Assembly: GCF_033283405.1 (NCBI RefSeq)
Contig: NZ_JAWMQR010000007.1
Location: 62,001-126,000, forward strand
Length of the DNA stretch: 64,000 nucleotides
Source of the DNA: Halioxenophilus sp033283405
GTDB lineage: Bacteria > Pseudomonadota > Gammaproteobacteria > Pseudomonadales > Cellvibrionaceae
Reading direction: 5' to 3'
Shown: in pieces, positions 49,964 to 58,604 of the stretch
How the letters are laid out: every line of letters starts with the position of its first letter
How positions within the stretch are numbered: the first letter of the stretch is position 1
Notes under the pieces: model-generated
Database searches by the model: none
Told to the model about the DNA's origin: nothing
Seen by the model: the letters and a program-made list of their open reading frames with translations, nothing else
Position numbers and translations under genes: made by a program

Positions 49964-51049
49964 TTAGAAGCGGTGATTGAGTGTTTGGGTAAACAGGCTG
50001 AAGGCCCGCTCGGGAAGGGTGCTGGTGCAGATTTTCACGGGCGGGTTGTCGCCACCCAGGTGGGTGATACCCGATTTGGCCGGGTCCAGGTGGTTGCGTT
50101 TGCTGCCGTCGGCGCGCAGGGCGGGGATGTGCTTGGCGTCCCAGGCGCTGGGTTGGTCGGCAACCTGGTACTCCACCCACACCGGCTGCATCTCGCCTTC
50201 ACAAAAGGCCGGGTCGATCACCACCAGCGCTGCCAGTACATCCCAAAAGTAGTACTCACCAGAGTCGATAAACCAGTCGTTATCGTCCAGCACCATATCC
50301 CAAAAATCCGCCGCCGGCGTGGAGGCCTTCTGTTTAAACTCTTTGGCGAAGGCTTGAGTTACCTGTACCTGGTTGGTGACATCCAGGCCAACCACCTCTA
50401 TGGCCAGGCCGGAGGCAAACACCTGACTGGCGGCGAGGGGGTCGACATAGATATTCCACTCGGCCTGGTTGTTGGGATGGCCATCGGTAAAGCCGGGCAC
50501 AACGATATTGCCGTGCACCTTGAAGGCACCGCCCATAATCACCAGGCGGCTCACCTTGCTTTTGTCGTCCGGGTATTTGGCCAGCCACTGGGCAATGTTG
50601 GTGAGGCTGCCGGTGGCGATGAGGGTGACCGGCTGGCTGGATTTAGCCAGTGATTGATGGATAATCTCCACGGCGTGGGCCTCACTGGCGATGCGGTCTG
50701 ATGCGGGTACGGCAACGCCGGAGAGGGTATCGGCCTGCTCCCGCCAGGGGTCGGGGAAGACAAAAAAGCCATCCATAGGGTAATCGTCACCACAGCCAAA
50801 GCTCACCTCGGCGGCTTTGGTGAGGTCGAGCAGGGCGGGGATATTGCGCAGGGCGGGTTGGCAGTGGGTTTCACCCACGCCGTTGGCGGTTACCGCCAGT
50901 AACTCCACGTCTGGGTGGTTGGCCAATAGCAGCAGAGCCGACCAGTCATCAATGGCGACGTCGGTATCGAAAATAACCGGTGTGGCTGAGCAGGCCCCCG
51001 CCAGCCAGAAACAACCGCTGACTACGGCGGTTTTAATAAAACGTTTCAC
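49964..51049 (-). CDS. exported nucleoside hydrolase
   Basis: 361 residues, longer than the usual 310-340 because of a signal peptide (AVVSGCFWLAGACSA). The inosine/uridine-preferring nucleoside hydrolase signature VIFDTDVAIDDWSALLLL, with the calcium-binding aspartates, follows at once. TGSLTNIAQWL, MGGAF and EWNIYVDPLAA complete the active site. It would release bases and ribose from nucleosides in the periplasm or outside. GTG start at 51049 with AAGGGG upstream. Convergent with the esterase gene. Confidence 0.88.
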   Translation of the reverse strand: MKRFIKTAVVSGCFWLAGACSATPVIFDTDVAIDDWSALLLLANHPDVELLAVTANGVGETHCQPALRNIPALLDLTKAAEVSFGCGDDYPMDGFFVFPDPWREQADTLSGVAVPASDRIASEAHAVEIIHQSLAKSSQPVTLIATGSLTNIAQWLAKYPDDKSKVSRLVIMGGAFKVHGNIVVPGFTDGHPNNQAEWNIYVDPLAASQVFASGLAIEVVGLDVTNQVQVTQAFAKEFKQKASTPAADFWDMVLDDNDWFIDSGEYYFWDVLAALVVIDPAFCEGEMQPVWVEYQVADQPSAWDAKHIPALRADGSKRNHLDPAKSGITHLGGDNPPVKICTSTLPERAFSLFTQTLNHRF

Positions 51050-51194
51050 TGTCTACCCCTTATATGCGTTGTGCTGCCCTTGATTAATTGGCAGGCGACG
51101 GGCTACTGCCGCCAGTCTGCGTTGGGCTGACTAATAACTTTAGATTAAAACGAACGAGGTGGCCTTAACCAACAAGGCCGATTTGCGACAGCGG

Positions 51195-52112
51195 CTATAA
51201 AAAGGTGTTGGCCAGGCGGGCGATGACACTGCGCTCGGCCATCACCAGGGCGAGTTGGCCGCGTTGGTCGGTGGCTTGCAGCGAGGCGGGAAGTTTCTGA
51301 TAGGCCACCAAATCGGTGAGGGCGGGCAGCTTCAGGCCGGTGGGTAGCATAGTGGCGGCATGGTAGTGAGCCAGGTTGATAACATCGATCAGCTCCAGCT
51401 TGCTGCTACCGGCGTAGCCCCAGTTGCCGCACTGTTTGAGGGCGGCCATGTATTCGGGTTCGCATTGCCATTTGCGCAGAATCAGGCTGCCCAAGGAGAC
51501 CGCATAGCTGCGGCAGAGCAGTTGGTAGCTGGGCAGATCGGGTACCTGGCCGGCGCTGCGCAGAGCCGAGAGAATGGCCAGGGAGCCCAGCTCGGTGTAG
51601 ATGGCGGCGAGCATGGCCTGGTCGCTGGTGCGAAAATGGAGTTTCTGGGCAAAGAGTGAGGCCAGCGCCGCTTTCAGCGCCAATTGGCGCCAGGTGAACT
51701 GGCACAGCGGCTTGAGTTGGCGATCGTGATTGATAAACAGGCTCTTCACACTGTGCAGCATGGTGAGGTTGTTGATGGTGGAGAAGCCCAGCAGCGGGAT
51801 TACCGTGCGCAGGCTGGGATTGCTTTGCTGGTTGTGGTAGATGGGGCTGGAGGCGGTGCGCAGCAGGAAGGCCGACAGCGCCGGGTCGCGTTCGATCATC
51901 TTCTCGAGCTCAGCCACCTGGGTGTTGGGGTTGGCCAAGCCCTTGCGAACCCGCACACACACGGTCGGCAAACTGGGTAGATGTTCGCTGTTCTCGCGAA
52001 TGTCATTCACAATTTTGCGAAACAGCCCGGTTGGCGTTTTGCCTGAGCCGTTGTCAGCGCCGGTCACGGCCTGATCGTTTTCGATAATATCCTGCGCCAC
52101 GTAGAGTCCCAT
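51195..52112 (-). CDS. HDOD-domain protein
   Basis: 305 residues; the HDOD domain begins near residue 40 (LPSLPTVCVRVRKGLANPNTQVAELEKMIERDPALSAFLLRTASSP) and covers most of the protein. HDOD is a catalytically dead HD relative found in signalling and regulatory proteins. No second output domain. ATG at 52112. Role unknown; related proteins influence motility, c-di-GMP or stress responses. Confidence 0.85.
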   Translation of the reverse strand: MGLYVAQDIIENDQAVTGADNGSGKTPTGLFRKIVNDIRENSEHLPSLPTVCVRVRKGLANPNTQVAELEKMIERDPALSAFLLRTASSPIYHNQQSNPSLRTVIPLLGFSTINNLTMLHSVKSLFINHDRQLKPLCQFTWRQLALKAALASLFAQKLHFRTSDQAMLAAIYTELGSLAILSALRSAGQVPDLPSYQLLCRSYAVSLGSLILRKWQCEPEYMAALKQCGNWGYAGSSKLELIDVINLAHYHAATMLPTGLKLPALTDLVAYQKLPASLQATDQRGQLALVMAERSVIARLANTFL

Positions 52113-52384
52113 TTCACACCCGTTGTTCTCGTCAGTCGCCCTGAGCGGGAAGGTTACACGCCGCTACCGCTGATTATTTTTTCGGCAGGTGTGAACAAAA
52201 CATGACGAGGATTAAAAGTGTATAGCACAGCCTCGGCGATATGAGGCAAAGCTTATACAAAAAGCGCTAATTTTCGGCTGGGCGGAGGCCCCTGGGCGCT
52301 GGGGTGCGCGGCATACTACGGATATCAGTAGTGGTTGGCGGGGTGTTGCAATTGGCGGGGGTGGTTATGGCCGGTGACGGCCAA

Positions 52385-52810
52385 TCAGGTGATGGCAATC
52401 ACCAGCCAGGTGGCCATGGCCAACAGAATGGCCAGAAAGACGGCGGCAGAGCCGGCATCCTTGGCGCGGCCAGAGAGCTCATTGTGCTCCCGGCCGACGC
52501 GGTCGACGATCATCTCGATGCCGGTGTTGAGCAGTTCAACGATCATCACCATCACCACACTGCCAAGCAACATCAGGTAGTCGAGGGCGGAATTGGCGAT
52601 GAGGTAGGAGAGGGGGACGGCTGCCGCCAGGGCGTAACACTCGAAGCGAAAGGCCTGCTCCTGTTGAAAGGTGGTGCGCAGCCCCTTGTAGGAGTAGTAG
52701 CTGGCTTTTTGTAGCCGCTGGCCGGGGGTGACCGAGCGCTTCACCCCATATACGGGTGGCTCTTCAGAGTGCACAGTGTGGGCGGTTGAATTCGATTCGC
52801 CTGGTGTCAT
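52385..52810 (-). CDS. dgkA: diacylglycerol kinase
   Basis: 141 residues. Integral-membrane kinase that recycles diacylglycerol to phosphatidic acid. Three C-terminal helices and the catalytic motif VELLNTGIEMIVDRVG are present, plus the C-terminal AKDAGSAAVFLAIL. An extra hydrophilic N-terminal segment of about 30 residues precedes the usual core (RLQKASYYSYKGLRTTFQQEQAFR). ATG at 52810. Confidence 0.93.
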   Translation of the reverse strand: MTPGESNSTAHTVHSEEPPVYGVKRSVTPGQRLQKASYYSYKGLRTTFQQEQAFRFECYALAAAVPLSYLIANSALDYLMLLGSVVMVMIVELLNTGIEMIVDRVGREHNELSGRAKDAGSAAVFLAILLAMATWLVIAIT

Positions 52811-52841
52811 GGTATAGCCCTGCCCGGAGTGCTCCGGGGAA

Positions 52842-53234
52842 TTAAGTGATCAGTTTGATGACTTGCAGCTCTGGGTCGCGGGAGAGTCCTGCCTGGTGCA
52901 GCTTCTCCAGGTAGCTCTGCCACAGTTCTGCCTGGTTGCTGCACAGCTCTTTCAGATAGCCCCAGGAGTAAAGGCCGCTGTCGTGGCCGTCGCTGAACAC
53001 CAGTTTCAAGGCGTAGTTGCCGCACGGTTCCAGCTTGTCGATGGTGACCCGCTGCTTGCCAAACTGCAACACCGCCTCGCCCTCACCGTGGCCGCGCACT
53101 TCGGCGGAGGGCGAGTGCACCCGCAGGAACTCAGCGCTCAGCCGGTAGCTCTGGTCGCCGAAGAGCAGTTCCAGCTCTTGCGTCTGGCGATGGAACTTAA
53201 TCTTGCTGGGTGGTGCTTGCGCGTCGGATCTCAT
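52842..53234 (-). CDS. DUF971 domain protein
   Basis: 130 residues. The DUF971 (GBBH-like N-terminal) fold is indicated by L.FGDQSYRLSAEFLRVHSPSAEVRGHG and YALKLVFSDGHDSGLYSWGYLKEL. Commonly found just downstream of hslU, as here (42 bases), so likely cotranscribed with the protease. Function unknown. ATG at 53234. Confidence 0.9.
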   Translation of the reverse strand: MRSDAQAPPSKIKFHRQTQELELLFGDQSYRLSAEFLRVHSPSAEVRGHGEGEAVLQFGKQRVTIDKLEPCGNYALKLVFSDGHDSGLYSWGYLKELCSNQAELWQSYLEKLHQAGLSRDPELQVIKLIT

Positions 53235-53276
53235 AGCTCAATAAACCGGACTGCTCTGCCGAAACTGGCACTGATA

Positions 53277-54596
<1,320 letters not shown>

Positions 54597-54636
54597 AGTC
54601 ACTCTCTTAAATCGGTGCTCGAGTGAGCGGCAAACG

Positions 54637-55176
54637 TTAGTACTCTAAGCACTCAATCACGTGGTTGTGATTGGTGTAAACGCAGATATCAGCGGCTATG
54701 GAGAGCCCCTGCTTGACGATGGCTTCAGCGCTCATCTCGGTGTTGTTGAGCAGTGCCCGGGCGGCGGATTGGGCGAAGGGGCCGCCGGAGCCGATGGCGA
54801 TCAGGTCATCCTCCGGCTGTATGACATCGCCATTGCCGGTAATGATCAGTGACGCCTCCTGGTTGGCCACGGCCAGTAGGGCCTCTAGGCGGCGCAGGGC
54901 GCGATCGGTACGCCAATCTTTGGCCAGCTCCACCGCGGCGCGGGTAAGTTGGCCGCCAAAGGCCTCAAGTTTTGCTTCAAAACGCTCAAACAGGGTGAAG
55001 GCATCGGCGGTGCCACCGGCAAAGCCGGCCAACACCTGATCGCGGTAGAGGCGGCGCACCTTGCGGGCGTTGCCTTTCATTATGGTGTTGCCCAGGGATA
55101 CCTGGCCATCGCCGCCAATAACGACCTTATTGCCGCGGCGCACGGAGAGGATGGTAGTGCCTCGGTACTGTTCCAC
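54637..55176 (-). CDS. hslV: ATP-dependent protease peptidase subunit HslV
   Basis: 179 residues; N-terminal-nucleophile threonine peptidase. The mature threonine is in GTTILSVRRGNKVVIGGDG; here five residues (EQYRG) separate it from the start, so processing must remove a short propeptide, unlike E. coli where only Met is lost. LGNTIMKGNARKVRRL and FAGGTADAFTLFERFE follow. GTG start at 55176 with AAGGA upstream. First gene of hslV-hslU-DUF971. Confidence 0.96.
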   Translation of the reverse strand: MEQYRGTTILSVRRGNKVVIGGDGQVSLGNTIMKGNARKVRRLYRDQVLAGFAGGTADAFTLFERFEAKLEAFGGQLTRAAVELAKDWRTDRALRRLEALLAVANQEASLIITGNGDVIQPEDDLIAIGSGGPFAQSAARALLNNTEMSAEAIVKQGLSIAADICVYTNHNHVIECLEY

Positions 55177-55219
55177 AGGGAGTCCTTGATGATGGTCGGA
55201 GGAGAAGTTGAATAGGCAC

Positions 55220-55247
55220 AGTGGGGGCGTGCCCGGGTCATTTCAAG
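55220..55247 (-). promoter_or_regulatory. sigma-32 promoter of hslVU
   Basis: On the minus strand CTTGAAA (55247-55241) is followed, 13 bases later, by CCCCCACT (55227-55220), matching the heat-shock pattern CTTGAAA-11..16-CCCCATnT. It lies about 45 bases before the hslV start, and rpoH is in this window. Confidence 0.75.
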
Positions 55248-55263
55248 GGAAATGGCGGCCCGC

Positions 55264-55848
55264 TTACTTGGGCCGCTTGAGTACCAGCGGGTTGATGTTG
55301 TTGGCCACCAGCTGGTTGCGGGCCTTGGTCATTTGCGAGCGGTTGCTGTAGGGGCCAACCACAACTCTATGCCAGATCTGGCCGTTGCTTAAGGTGACCT
55401 GTTCGACCACCGCATCCAGGTTAAGGAGGATCAGCTCGGCGCGCATGCGGCTGGCATCCGTTGCCTGGCGGAAGGAGCCGGCTTGCAGAATGTACAGGCT
55501 GTCGTCGACGGTTTCGCGGATCTCGGGAATCTTGGAGTCCGGGACGGCGACCTCGTTCTCCTTCAACAGGTCGTAAAACTGTAGGCGGGTGTCGGGTACT
55601 TTTTCGCTATTACTGGCCTGTTCATTTTTGGTGGTGGGTTCCACGGCTGCCTGGCTGGGAGCGGGCGCTGCCGGTGCCAAGCCGTTAAGGTGCAGCAAAA
55701 ACATGGTGAAGGCGCCCACCAAACCACCGGTGAGCAGCCAAAGCCAGGCGGGAATGGGTGCTTTGCTCGCCTTTTTCTTGCTCACCCGACGGTTAGGGCG
55801 TTTTTTGGCAGGGGTGGCGCTTTTCTTTCTGGCGAAATCTTGGGGCAT
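55264..55848 (-). CDS. SPOR-domain membrane protein
   Basis: 194 residues from ATG at 55848. A basic cytoplasmic tail (KRPNRRVSKKKASK), one membrane helix (WLWLLTGGLVGAFTMFLLHL), a linker, and a C-terminal SPOR domain (YILQAGSFRQATDASRMRAELILL, WHRVVVGPYSNRSQMTKARNQL) that binds denuded peptidoglycan at the septum. FtsN-like topology. It lies between priA and hslV, as in many relatives, where argS usually intervenes. Confidence 0.9.
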   Translation of the reverse strand: MPQDFARKKSATPAKKRPNRRVSKKKASKAPIPAWLWLLTGGLVGAFTMFLLHLNGLAPAAPAPSQAAVEPTTKNEQASNSEKVPDTRLQFYDLLKENEVAVPDSKIPEIRETVDDSLYILQAGSFRQATDASRMRAELILLNLDAVVEQVTLSNGQIWHRVVVGPYSNRSQMTKARNQLVANNINPLVLKRPK

Positions 55849-55948
55849 GTTGGTGTTTTTGAGTAACAGCTTTGGCGGGGTGCCTATTCTAGCCAACTCA
55901 ATGGGGCAATAGAAAGCTGAATGCCGCAGCGGGGGTTAGTGGCGCGGC

Positions 55949-58153
55949 TTAGGGTATTTCCATCGGGTCGACATCCAACGACCAGCGCAGGCTCTTTGGC
56001 CAGCGCTGCTTGTGCAGCTCTGGGGTGAGCAGGCTGAGCAGCCGGTGCAACAGCTTGCGATCGCTGCACTTTATCTGCAGCACCAGCCGGTAGCGTTGAT
56101 TGACCCGCTCCATAATGGCCGGCATGGGGCCCAGGTATTGGCACTGCGGGTTGGGCGGCTGCTGGCTGTTGAGCACTCCCTTGGCCAGCTGCAGCAGCGC
56201 CTGGGCCTGGCTTGGGTCGGTGGATTCGGCGCGCAAAATGGCGAGGTGGGCAAAGGGCGGCATGTCGCCCTGGTGGCGCTCGTTGAGGATCAGCTTGGTG
56301 AACGCCCGGTAGCCCTCGCTAAACAGGGTGGTGAACAGGGGGTGGTCGGGGTTGTGGGTTTGGATAAGCACACGCCCGGGTAGATCGGCTCGCCCGGCTC
56401 GACCGGCCACCTGCAACAGCATCTGGCCGGTGCGCTCGGCGGAACGAAAATCGCTGCCGAACAGGCCTCCGTCGGCATCCAATACCACCACCAGGGTCAC
56501 TTTGGGAAAGTGGTGACCCTTCACCAGCATCTGGGTGCCGACCATCACGCAGGCATCGCCGGCGTGCACCGGCTGCAACAGCTGCTCAAAGGCATTCTTG
56601 CGCTGGGTGCTGTCGCGGTCGATGCGGATGATCTTGTGGCGGCCAAAGCGCTCGCCCAAAAACTGCTCCACCTTCTCTGTGCCGGCGCCGAGGAAGAGGA
56701 GGTTGCCGCCAAAGCATTGCGGGCACTGCCGGTAGAGTGGCCGCTGAAAATCACAGTGGTGGCAGCGCAGGTGGCTGGGTTGCTGGTGCACGGTGAGGTT
56801 GCTGTCGCAGTGGTTACAGCGCGCCTGCCAGCCGCAGTCGTGGCAGAGCAGGGTGGGGGCAAAGCCGCGCCGGTTGACGAACACCAGCACCTGCTGGCCC
56901 GCCGCCAGGGTGTTGCCTATCTCAGTCAGTGAGTAGTCGCTAAAACCCTCCTGCAGTGTTTCGCTGCAGAGGTTGTGCAGGTCGATGGTGGCGTGGCTGG
57001 CACCCCCCGGGCGGCCCTGCAGGCGCAGATGCTGGTAGCGCCCGAGGGCGATGTTGTGGATTGTCTCCAGGGAGGGTGTGGCGCTGCCCAAAATGACCGG
57101 GGCGTTGGCCATCTGCCCGCGCACCACGGCCAAATCCCGGGCCGAGTAGCGCAGGCTATCCTGCTGTTTGAGCGATAGGTCGTGCTCCTCGTCGACCACG
57201 ATCAGCCCCAGGCGCGGCAGCGGTGCAAAAATGGCAGAGCGGGTGCCAATGACGATGTCGGCCACACCCTGCTGGGCTAACAGCCAATGGGCCTGTCGTT
57301 CGCTATCGTTCAACGCCGAGTGCAGGGTGATGATTTGTGCCACGAAGCGCTCCTGAAAGCGCGCCAGCGTCTGTGGGCTAAGGCCAATCTCGGGAATGAT
57401 CACCAGGGCCTGTTTGCCGGCGGCCAGAGTTTGGGTGATGGCCTGCAGGTAGATTTCGGTTTTGCCACTGCCGGTGGCCCCTTCCAGCATGGTGGTATTG
57501 AAGTGAGTGAGTGTTAACTTCGAAAGTGCATCCTGCTGCTCTTCGGTGAGCGCGTGGGGTGCCGGGCGGCTGCTGGGTGGTTGCCGGTGGCGGGCCAACT
57601 GCTGCTCTGCTTGCACCAGCCCCTTCTGATGCAGCTGTTTAAGGCTGGTGCGGCTGAGACCGTGCTCTTTCAGTTGGCTATCTTCCACGCTGCCTAACTG
57701 GCGTAGCTGATCGAGTGCCGCCTTCTGCTTGGGGGCCTGCTTTAATGAGGTTTCGGCCAACCCCAGAGCCTGTACCGTCAGCTGCCAGATGGTTACGGTG
57801 GTGGGTTCGGCACTGGCACCGGCGCGCAGTTTTTTGGGTAGGGCGGCGGCCAGGGTTTCGCCAATGGGGTAGTGGTAGTAGCGGCTCGCCCACTGGCAGA
57901 GGGCCAGGATGGCCGAGTCGACCAGGGGTTGCTCATCGATCACCTCGGCGATGGTTTTCAGCCCGGTGGCTGTGTCGCCGTCAGCGCAGGCTTTGTGTGC
58001 AACCACAACTCCCACCAGCATGCGGCCAGCGCCGCGCCCAAAGGGGACTTTTACCCTGGCGCCCACGGCAATCGTTGGCGAATCCGCGGGGGGCAGATAG
58101 TCAAAGGTGGTGTCGAGCGGGACGGGTAGGGCGATGGCGTAGAGTTGGGGCAC
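55949..58153 (-). CDS. priA: primosomal replication protein N' (PriA helicase)
   Basis: 734 residues from GTG at 58153, whose product begins PQLYAIALPVPLDTTFDYLPP like E. coli PriA (732 residues); the frame is open to a TTG at 58171. It restarts stalled replication forks. Motifs: Walker A GATGSGKTEIYL, DEEHD (DEAH-type box), GSATPSLE, and paired zinc-binding cysteines (CHDCGWQARCNHCDSNL, CHHCDFQRPLYRQCPQC). Divergent from rpmE. Confidence 0.95.
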   Translation of the reverse strand: MPQLYAIALPVPLDTTFDYLPPADSPTIAVGARVKVPFGRGAGRMLVGVVVAHKACADGDTATGLKTIAEVIDEQPLVDSAILALCQWASRYYHYPIGETLAAALPKKLRAGASAEPTTVTIWQLTVQALGLAETSLKQAPKQKAALDQLRQLGSVEDSQLKEHGLSRTSLKQLHQKGLVQAEQQLARHRQPPSSRPAPHALTEEQQDALSKLTLTHFNTTMLEGATGSGKTEIYLQAITQTLAAGKQALVIIPEIGLSPQTLARFQERFVAQIITLHSALNDSERQAHWLLAQQGVADIVIGTRSAIFAPLPRLGLIVVDEEHDLSLKQQDSLRYSARDLAVVRGQMANAPVILGSATPSLETIHNIALGRYQHLRLQGRPGGASHATIDLHNLCSETLQEGFSDYSLTEIGNTLAAGQQVLVFVNRRGFAPTLLCHDCGWQARCNHCDSNLTVHQQPSHLRCHHCDFQRPLYRQCPQCFGGNLLFLGAGTEKVEQFLGERFGRHKIIRIDRDSTQRKNAFEQLLQPVHAGDACVMVGTQMLVKGHHFPKVTLVVVLDADGGLFGSDFRSAERTGQMLLQVAGRAGRADLPGRVLIQTHNPDHPLFTTLFSEGYRAFTKLILNERHQGDMPPFAHLAILRAESTDPSQAQALLQLAKGVLNSQQPPNPQCQYLGPMPAIMERVNQRYRLVLQIKCSDRKLLHRLLSLLTPELHKQRWPKSLRWSLDVDPMEIP

Positions 58154-58195
58154 GAAGCGATTACAGGCCAATTGATGAAAAGTTAAACGGAAAAC

Positions 58196-58223
58196 TTGCC
58201 AAGGATGCGGATTCTGATACTAT
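58196..58223 (+). promoter_or_regulatory. putative sigma-70 promoter of rpmE
   Basis: TTGCCA (58196-58201) and TACTAT (58218-58223), 16 bases apart, lie about 95 bases before rpmE. Confidence 0.4.
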
Positions 58224-58317
58224 GCGCCCCCTCTTTAAATACCAGCGCTTAACATTAACCGTAGTGCGGTGCCCAACACAAGCTTGGGTGGCGGCACAAA
58301 CACGAGTGAGCAGAAAC

Positions 58318-58530
58318 ATGAAAGCCGATATTCATCCAGCCTATTCCGAAATTACCGCTACCTGCAGTTGCGGTAACGTCATCCAAACCCGTTCAACCAT
58401 GGGTAAAGATATCCACCTCGACGTCTGTTCCGTTTGCCACCCCTTCTACACCGGTAAACAAAAAGTAGTCGACACCGGTGGCCGTATCGACCGCTTCAAC
58501 AAGCGCTTTGGCAGCCGCATCAAAAAGTAA
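58318..58530 (+). CDS. rpmE: 50S ribosomal protein L31 (zinc-binding type)
   Basis: 70 residues, MKADIHPAYSEITATCSCGN at the start and the second pair CSVC; cysteines at 16, 18, 37 and 40 form the zinc site of C+ L31. It is a surface protein of the large subunit. The ATG at 58318 is chosen by homology; an open frame extends far upstream. Divergent from priA and ended by a strong hairpin shared with mrcA. Confidence 0.97.
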   Translation: MKADIHPAYSEITATCSCGNVIQTRSTMGKDIHLDVCSVCHPFYTGKQKVVDTGGRIDRFNKRFGSRIKK

Positions 58531-58551
58531 GTTGCCTATTCCGCCGAAGTC

Positions 58552-58579
58552 AAAAAAGCGCCCCTGGGGCGCTTTTTTT
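58552..58579. terminator. bidirectional intrinsic terminator between rpmE and mrcA
   Basis: A-run, GCGCCCC-T-GGGGCGC (58558-58572), T-run. It is symmetric, so it can stop rpmE on the plus strand and mrcA on the minus strand. Confidence 0.88.
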
Positions 58580-58604
58580 ATGGCTGTGATTTGAGGAGCC
58601 GTTG

